This document shows, one piece after another, positions 58,114 through 64,000 of a DNA stretch of 64,000 bases; position 1 is the first letter of the stretch, and each line of letters starts with the position of its first letter. A program made the translations under genes and the position numbers. The DNA lies in NCBI GenBank assembly GCA_020746995.1, contig JAGPXD010000004.1:2852001-2916000 (forward strand), given 5' to 3'. The stretch comes from Plectosphaerella cucumerina (lineage: Eukaryota > Ascomycota > Sordariomycetes > Glomerellales > Plectosphaerellaceae). The notes under the pieces were generated by a model. It saw nothing but the letters and a program-made list of their open reading frames with translations, was not told the DNA's origin and searched no databases.

Positions 58114-60563
58114 ATGGATGACATGCTGTCCGCGGGCCCCGAGGACCCGAACCGGAGAGCGGTAAGTCCACCCCTTGCCGGGGCCTCCCTCCAAGCTGTC
58201 ATTGTACAGTGCTGATTCCCTTCAGTGTGACCAGTGCCGTACGCGAAAGGTAAGAGATCATGGGCGAGACTGAAATAATGTCGGCTCATTATCGTGGGCC
58301 TGAACGACACCCGGCTGATGACCACAGATCCGCTGCGACAAGACGACACCATGTTCAAACTGCCGTGTCGCCATGAGGACATGCAGCTCCATCGGCGTCA
58401 CCCATAAGCCTAAGGAGCAGAGGCAGCGCGTCCTCATCTCACATCAATAGTCCGTCCCACCACCTCCTGTTCTCTCAGAGTGACTGACACCCCCAGTGAA
58501 CGCAAGATCGACCTCATCGAGGAACGCCTCTCCGGCATCGAAGAGGCCCTTCGCACAATCGCCGCCTCCGGCACTTCCTTCGACTCCGGCCGGGCCGCTG
58601 CTGCTCTCGCCACACCCTCAACCACCGCCTCCGGCCTGCGTACCGCACCGACAGACGCCGGCGCCGATGACGACTCGGACTCGGCCATGGAGGCTGACCT
58701 GGCTCTCACATCGCAGACCGCCTTTGCAAAAGACTTCCTCGAGAGCGCCGTCAGCCGCGCCTCGCTCAATGATCTGACCCCCAACATGCAGTCGGCCCTG
58801 TCCTCGCTCCGCCAAATGGTCGCCATGCAGAACAACTTTGCCTCGACCCGCGACTTCAAGCTTAAGCAGCAACAGCCCATGCCCCCCGGCGGTCTGCAGG
58901 ACTTGCCCATGCCGCCGATGAAGACGGTCGTATCGCTGCTGAAGATGCAGAAGAGTGCGTCCTTCCATCCTCAGCCCCTTGAATCCAACCACCTTTCTCT
59001 GACGAATACCAGCCGCCCCTCCCGGAATCTTCGCCGTTGCCTGCTTCTTCGTTGACCTCGACGATCTCCTGGATCTTTGTCGCAAAGTCTACTTCTGCAC
59101 TGACAACATTTCCCATTCTGCCTTCATCATAGTCAACGGCTCACTCTACTATTTCATCGCCGACCAGATCTACCAGGCCAAAGACCCTGTCGTCAAGGCA
59201 GAGCTCGAAGAGTATCATCGCATGTGCCAGGTCAACCTTGAGACAGCCCTGACCACCCTGCCGCTCATGATGCCCGCCAAGCACGAAAGCATCTGCGCAT
59301 TGCTCATCGCCGTAGGTCTCCCAGGCAGTGCTCATCGCTGTAACCTTTCGTGCAAGCACTGACCTCGCAGGTCGTCTACGCTATCAACATCTCCAAACCT
59401 TCACTCGCATGGCACTACAATTCAACCGCTGCAACCCTCTGTCAGATCCTCGGCTACCACCGCCCCTCGCCCAACAAGCCCGAGAAGCCCGGCCAGAAAG
59501 ACCTGCGCGCCCTCGTCTTCTGGAACACCTACATGCTCGACCGCACCCTGGCCGTTCGTCTCGGCATGCCCGCCGTCATGCAGAATTGGAACATCACGAC
59601 CCCTCGCAGGATCGATAGCTCCATGATAGAAGACCCATGGGGCCCCATCATAACAAACTGGATCGAGGAGGCCGACCTAGGCTTCCGCGTCTACGAGCTC
59701 CTGTACAGCCCCGCCGGCATGGCCAAGCCCGAGGAAGAACGAACCCTGATCGCGCGCCGCCTCGAGGCCGAGCAGAAGGAGATCATGTCGGCCGCCTCGC
59801 AGATCCGCGAGCAGGCCCTCTTCGGCCTGCGCGCCATCAACGCCTCGGAACTCATCGGCATTCACCTGCGCGGCGACGAAATCACCTACCGCTCCACCCT
59901 GACCCTCATCCACCGCGCCCTGCCTGCCCCCGAGGGCTCCGGTAGCCGTTTCACCGTCGAGTCGCTGGACAGCGCCCGATTCGCGCTGCAGCTGCACCAC
60001 GAGAGCATGCAGTCGCTCGAGCTGGAGAGGGATGATCTCAAGGTTATATTCGTGCACTGGTGAGTTTTGAGAAGCCCATCTACTGCTTTGTGAAGAGCGG
60101 AGCATCTGATCCAAACGGCAGGACCATCTTAATCACTCCTTTTGCACCTTTCTTCGTGCTGTTCTGCTACGTCATCGAGACGTCGTCGCCCGACGACCTG
60201 CGCCGTCTCTACGACTTTGTCGAGTCGCTGCGCCCCGTGTGCGGCTGCTCAGAGTCGGTTCAGAAGCTCTACCAGCTCTGCCAGGTGCTCTGCAACGTGG
60301 CGCACGCCTATGCTGAGGCAAAGGCCCAGGAGACGTCCAGCGGCGCTCCCATAAACCGCGAGTTCGACATGTACCTCAGCGCCCTGGGCCTGCCGCCTAC
60401 GGACATGGCCGTGGACCCGTCAGCAGCTGCCGCCCACGCTGCGGCCCTTGGGCAGGTGGGCATGCAGCCGGATCCGCTGGCCAACTGGTTCTCGGGGAGC
60501 CAGCAGGTCATGGGGTTGCTGGAGGAGGACATTTCGCAGTTCCACGGTTCGTGGATACAGTGA
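58114..60563 (+). CDS. Zn(II)2Cys6 fungal transcription factor
   Basis: Seven exons: 58114-58161, 58226-58249, 58328-58449, 58497-58954, 59013-59311, 59371-60059 and 60122-60563, giving 693 residues. The binuclear cluster is C17-xx-C20-x6-C27-x5-C33-xx-C36-x6-C43, complete, with introns on both sides of an 8-codon exon. A short coiled-coil (ERKIDLIEERLSGIEEALRTI) follows, suited to dimerisation. The middle and C-terminal part match the fungal-specific transcription factor domain (CFFVDLDDLLDLCRKVYF, ALVFWNTYMLDRTLAVRLG, and a hydrophobic ITPFAPFFVLFCYVIETSS helix). It is a nuclear regulator; its targets cannot be told from sequence. Introns are 64, 78, 47, 58, 59 and 62 bp. Confidence 0.92.
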
Positions 60564-60661
60564 GGTGCTGGACATGTCGTGGAATATGTTGCTGGCAAGG
60601 AATGCCCGCGACGGGCAATGCCCCGGTCATTCGCGGCAATCATTCGTCCATTCGTGGTTGA

Positions 60662-61240
60662 TCAGTCCGTCGGGTATCGAGGGTCGTAATGCTTATAATC
60701 CTCGTCGTCGGTATCGCTCTCGACGAGCTCCGACCTCGCGCCGCCACCGGCCAAAGCCTTCTCAGCGCCTTCGGGTTGCCTAGCAGGAGCGGCAGCAGCG
60801 TCAGGCCCGCGAGGCGGCGCAGGCGCGTCTACGGGCGCAAAGGCCGACTTGAAGCTTGACTTTTTGAAGCCTCCCTTCTTGAAGCCACCGCCGCCACCTC
60901 CGCCGCTGGATGCGCCGCCGGACTGGGCGTCGGCCTGGCCAATCTTGATGCTGACGATTCCGTCGGCCTTTGCCTCGGCCTTGCGCGCGCGGGCAACGGC
61001 GTTGGGGTCGCGGACCATGGCCTTCATGTCCTTGAGGCGTTGCTTATGGCTGTGGTCGTAGCTGGAGAGGTGGGCCTCATAATCGTTCATGCGCGAGTAG
61101 CCCTTTGAGCAGAGCTCGCAGTAGAAGGACTGCAGGGCCTCGCGGGCCGCCGCCGTGGCCGCAGGAGGGAGGGTTTGGTGGCGCTGGGGGGTGTTAGAGT
61201 AGGAGATAGTGTCGGTGTTGAGTGTACGTACCGGAGGCAT
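60662..61240 (-). CDS. C2H2 zinc-finger protein (GPATCH8/ZNF804-like finger)
   Basis: Exons 61240-61232 (9 nt, Met-Pro-Pro) and 61183-60662 give 176 residues. The intron is 48 bp with GTACGT, CTCTAAC and CAG, and is stop-free in frame. One C2H2 finger of the matrin/U1-like kind spans about residues 22-50 (YCELCSKGYSRMNDYEAHLSSYDHSHKQR), with its two Cys and two His. It is followed by a basic helix (LKDMKAMVRDPNAVARARKAEAK), a Gly run, FKK repeats and an acidic tail (ESDTDDEDYKHYDPRYPTD). Such fingers bind RNA or double-stranded nucleic acid and are found in splicing-related proteins. The role here is inferred only. The stop is 98 bp from that of the convergent zinc-cluster gene. Confidence 0.85.
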   Translation of the reverse strand: MPPVRTLNTDTISYSNTPQRHQTLPPAATAAAREALQSFYCELCSKGYSRMNDYEAHLSSYDHSHKQRLKDMKAMVRDPNAVARARKAEAKADGIVSIKIGQADAQSGGASSGGGGGGGFKKGGFKKSSFKSAFAPVDAPAPPRGPDAAAAPARQPEGAEKALAGGGARSELVESDTDDEDYKHYDPRYPTD

Positions 61241-61669
61241 CGTGGCGTGGGTAATGTGCGGGTAGAGGTAGAGCGGGCTGGTTCGGAAGTACGAGAGCGT
61301 TTTGTTTGCACCAGGCGACAATGTTCTGATATGTAGCTCCCTGCGATGGTGACAGAATGAGAGGATGAGGAAGAAGTGAGGTTGACATTTGCTGGTCGTG
61401 ATCCGGCCAGACCAGAGTACTTCTGCTTAGTCATCTAGAGCAAGTCGATGGCGCCTGTGGATTAGTCGCTGAGGTACCTCGGGAACGCCTTCTGGTGCAC
61501 ACCGCCGCCGCCTCTTCAAGCCGCCTTCCCACCATGATGAATAAGACTCGAGTCTTCACCTCAACCGATATGCCGATCTTCCACCCTCGACCTCCATAGC
61601 AGAAACCACGAGTATCTCTATGCAAACGATATCCCAAAGACTCGAATCAACAGCAAGAAGACTATCCCC
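61241..61669. other. Divergent promoter region
   Basis: Region between the start codons of the C2H2 gene and the F-box gene; no further feature recognised. Confidence 0.45.
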
Positions 61670-63448
61670 ATGCCCCGAAAGCGCCAGTGGACGCCCGACG
61701 ACGCCGGCGATGTCGACGATGACATACTCCCCCGCAAGTTGCAGCGGTTGAACCGCGATCCGCTATCGCGTCGCAACCCCGGCGACAGGCTCTCCTCGCT
61801 TTCCGACGAGCTGACCCTGCGTGTCCTCTCCTTCCTCCCCATCACCGATCTCCTCGGCCTAGGCCTTGTCTCGAAACATCTCCACCGCCTCGCCTCCGAC
61901 TCGCAGCTCTGGCGAGCCCTCTACTACGCCCGCTTCGTCCTCCCCCGCGCACTGCGCATCCCCGGCTTCCGAGACGGCTCCAAGCGTCACGGCAGCAAGC
62001 TGCACTACACAGCGCGCCGAGCCGTTTGGGCCGACGGCGGTCGCGGCAAGAGAGGCGGTCTCGTCAAGGCAGAGCCCTTCGAAGATTGGAAGAGACAGTA
62101 CAAGCTGCGGCACAACTGGGCCCGCGGGAAGGCTTCAGTCGAGGAGCTGGATGTAGGTGGTACATCGCCGCCAAAGAAGACGCTGGTCAAGGTCGTCGAG
62201 GGCATCGCCGTCACCGCAGACAAGGCGTCGGGCCTGCGAGCGTGGGACCTCAAGACCAAGACTCTTCTGGCGCAAGTCGACCTTCTCGATGAGGACGACG
62301 TGCCCTCTTGTCCGACATGCCTAGGCGTTGATGAGCAGGCCCTCGAGGAGGGCGGTCTGGACATCTGCCTGGGTTTCGTCGACGGCAGCTTCGGCGTCTG
62401 GAGGCTTGATCTAGCCTCCCGCACCATCGCGCTGCGCCAAAGTCACGGAAAGTCAAGTAACGGCGAGCTCATCGGCATCGCGTATAGACATCCGTACCTC
62501 CTTACTGCGACTGAGTCGGTGCTCATCTCGCTTTACGACTTTGACCAGTCGCAGCGCCAGCGCCGCCTTGCAGCAGTGGCCGCGCGAGGCAAACTTGGGC
62601 TCGGCTATGACTCGGACTGGACCGAGAGCGAGACGGAGGACGAGCAGGGCCGGGACTTTTCAAAGCCTCGGCGGCTGCCTGTACCCATCCTCGTCACTTC
62701 TCTCCAGTCGCATACATCGCACGCCCCGTTGGCCCTGTCCATCCGTGGAATCGCTGGGTCTGTCGTAGCCTCCATCGCCTACACCTTCACGACCTTCGAA
62801 GGGTGGTCAATAGGCATCCAGGACCTCCACATCGGCCAGCTGCGCAGCGGCGAGTCGGCAGTCATGTCCACTCGCCTGGCCTACACCATGCCCGTTGTCG
62901 AGGCACGCCCTTCGTCGCCGGTGACTCTCACGCGGCAGCCTAGCGCTGCGTCAGCAACACGCCCCCGCCAGCCGCTTGAGTCCTCACCGAGTCCTGTTCC
63001 ATTTCGACAGGGCGGACCACGGACTCTCTGCTACACCCACCCCTATCTCCTGGCTACCCTCCCGGACAATACCCTCATCCTGCACGTCTGCACCTCTAGC
63101 GCCGAGGCCCTGTCTGTGTCGCCGGGCATCCGGCTGTGGGGCCACACATCAGGCATCAGCGACGCCGAGATCACCGCGCGGGGTAAGGCAGTCAGCGTCA
63201 GCTGCCGAGGCGAGGAGATCAGGGTGTGGGAGCTCGAAGGCAGGGCGGGCGGGAAGAGTATCGAGATTCGGCCTAGTGGGCTGGACGATGCGGGAGGGGA
63301 TGAGCCTGGCAAGGCGGCCTCAGCAACCGCTGGGCCGAGCGAGTGGGATGACAAGCGCAACTGGGTCGGCTTTGATGACGAAATGGTCATCGTCCTCAAG
63401 GAGTCCCAGGGCGGGCGGGAGAGTCTGGTGGTCTACGACTTTACCTGA
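61670..63448 (+). CDS. F-box protein with probable beta-propeller
   Basis: One exon, 592 residues. After a basic, acidic-patched start there is an F-box at about 41-86 (LSSLSDELTLRVLSFLPITDLLGLGLVSKHLHRLASDSQLWRALYYARF), followed by a typical Leu/Arg-rich bridge (FEDWKRQYKLRHNW). The remainder has repeated beta-rich units of WD-like spacing (GIAVTADKASGLRAWDLKTKTLLAQV, CLGFVDGSFGVWRLD, SIRGIAGSVVASIAY, LATLPDNTLILHV, SVSCRGEEIRVWELEG), consistent with a propeller that recruits substrates. F-box proteins join SCF ubiquitin ligases through Skp1. The substrate is unknown. The start ATG follows CCCC and precedes a nuclear-localisation-like PRKRQW. Confidence 0.85.
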   Translation: MPRKRQWTPDDAGDVDDDILPRKLQRLNRDPLSRRNPGDRLSSLSDELTLRVLSFLPITDLLGLGLVSKHLHRLASDSQLWRALYYARFVLPRALRIPGFRDGSKRHGSKLHYTARRAVWADGGRGKRGGLVKAEPFEDWKRQYKLRHNWARGKASVEELDVGGTSPPKKTLVKVVEGIAVTADKASGLRAWDLKTKTLLAQVDLLDEDDVPSCPTCLGVDEQALEEGGLDICLGFVDGSFGVWRLDLASRTIALRQSHGKSSNGELIGIAYRHPYLLTATESVLISLYDFDQSQRQRRLAAVAARGKLGLGYDSDWTESETEDEQGRDFSKPRRLPVPILVTSLQSHTSHAPLALSIRGIAGSVVASIAYTFTTFEGWSIGIQDLHIGQLRSGESAVMSTRLAYTMPVVEARPSSPVTLTRQPSAASATRPRQPLESSPSPVPFRQGGPRTLCYTHPYLLATLPDNTLILHVCTSSAEALSVSPGIRLWGHTSGISDAEITARGKAVSVSCRGEEIRVWELEGRAGGKSIEIRPSGLDDAGGDEPGKAASATAGPSEWDDKRNWVGFDDEMVIVLKESQGGRESLVVYDFT

Positions 63449-63597
63449 GGGGGCGGGGTTGACCGTTGGCCAAGCAGGGCCCCTGTTGGAGGCAGGCATC
63501 GGCTTCCTGCAGCACCACGTGAGTAGCGGCCTTGTGGCCCGCGACATGTCGTCAAACTCGCGGAAGTGAGCAGGGCCGGGCAGACAGTGGAGCTCCA

Positions 63598-63629
63598 CTG
63601 GGCAGCCTTGTCGTGGGCAGGCTGCCCAG
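63598..63629. repeat. Perfect 10-bp inverted repeat, 12-base loop
   Basis: CTGGGCAGCC at 63598-63607 pairs with GGCTGCCCAG at 63620-63629. It lies 150 bp after the F-box stop codon and could form a hairpin in the 3' untranslated region. Confidence 0.7.
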
Positions 63630-63742
63630 GGCGATCAGGTTTTAGGCAGAGGCCGGAGAGCAGGCTGCCACAAATATGTCTAGCTTGCTTGCCTTGCTAT
63701 CTTACACGTGTCAGCGTGTTAAGGAGGCCTTGAGGGGATTTG

Positions 63743-63857
63743 GCCCACCGGAGGAGTTTGCAGTTGCAACATGTTGGCTTGTAGAGTTGTGTCCAGGCAT
63801 ACACCTCGGCACCTCTCTTCAAGCCAACATGTTGCAACTGCAAACTCCCCGGTGGGC
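63743..63857. repeat. Near-perfect 38/37-bp inverted repeat with 40-base loop
   Basis: Left arm 63743-63780 (GCCCACCGG...GTTGGCTT) and right arm 63821-63857 (AAGCCAAC...CGGTGGGC) are reverse complements over their whole length apart from one extra A in the left arm. The loop is 63781-63820. No target-site duplication or transposase is visible. It could be a tiny MITE-like element, a small-RNA hairpin precursor, or the tip of a larger element cut by the window edge. Confidence 0.85.
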
Positions 63858-64000
63858 TAGTCACGTTCCAAGATACGGTAGAGTTTAGGCATCAGCCTAT
63901 GAAGTAGTCTTGTGTAGACGAAATGGTACCCTTGTGTAGGGCACACAGTCTAGCTTGACGGAGCACCGGTCGGTGTCAGATCGTGACATGAAAACCATAT

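Larger units (their letters stand above)
63449..64000. other. Right edge with inverted repeats
   Basis: 3' region of the F-box gene and flanking DNA. It contains a perfect 10-bp stem at 63598-63629 and a long inverted repeat at 63743-63857, listed separately. No coding frame is recognised. Confidence 0.45.

Noticed and set aside
1..64000. CRISPR arrays, tRNA or rRNA genes, transposase or reverse-transcriptase genes
   Set aside because: No spaced repeats, cloverleaf B-box sequences, rRNA blocks or mobile-element proteins were seen. A proper tRNA scan was not possible by eye.

Overview
The window is nuclear DNA of a filamentous ascomycete (Pezizomycotina, most likely a Sordariomycete). The evidence is GC-rich genes with short introns (mostly 48-150 bp, GTNNGT donors, CTAAC/CTGAC branch sites, YAG acceptors), orthologues of Neurospora and Aspergillus proteins (complex I 20.9 kDa subunit, AzgA, HacA, Slt11, Zuotin), and no operons, CRISPR or prokaryotic signals. 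The species cannot be named from sequence alone. I found no rRNA or tRNA gene, no complete transposon and no biosynthetic gene cluster.

Layout. 1-8 kb: an unrecognised Ser/Pro-rich protein with a 917-bp first intron (+), convergent with a BAR-SH3 protein (-). 8-15 kb: a ZGRF1/Mte1-N domain protein (+), a tandem GFA-domain protein (-) and the purine permease azgA (-). 15-19 kb: a 4.5-kb gene-poor stretch. 19-29 kb: an Arg/Ser/Pro-rich protein (+), the tRNA adenosine deaminase TAD2 (-), a protein with half a zinc cluster plus a C-terminal hydrophobic segment (-), and a divergent pair made of a complex I subunit (-) and the fork-protection factor CSM3 (+). 30-36 kb: hacA (-), the unfolded-protein-response bZIP factor with its Ire1-type intron, preceded by about 3.9 kb without a recognisable gene. 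36-39 kb: a DUF427 protein, then a decayed aminoglycoside-phosphotransferase-like pseudogene. 38-53 kb: a dense housekeeping block with DID2, SKI2, PDB1, ERG6, SLT11, MZM1 and ZUO1. 53-64 kb: a single-pass membrane protein with a Cys-rich ectodomain, an MCP1 homologue, a seven-exon Zn2Cys6 regulator, a C2H2 protein, an F-box protein, and a near-perfect 37/38-bp inverted repeat at the right edge.

The genes do not form one pathway. They are mostly core functions: RNA surveillance and splicing (SKI2, SLT11, TAD2), mitochondria (PDB1, complex I, MZM1, MCP1), membranes and sterols (ERG6, DID2, BAR-SH3), proteostasis (HacA, ZUO1) and genome stability (CSM3, ZGRF1-N). The most notable signals are the dual-frame hacA 3' half, the multiply broken kinase-like pseudogene, the terminal hairpin, a GC-AG intron in azgA, very small exons, and several stop-free introns of length 3n. 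Exon joins were made by eye from splice motifs, frame continuity and recalled family conservation. No alignment or database search was run.
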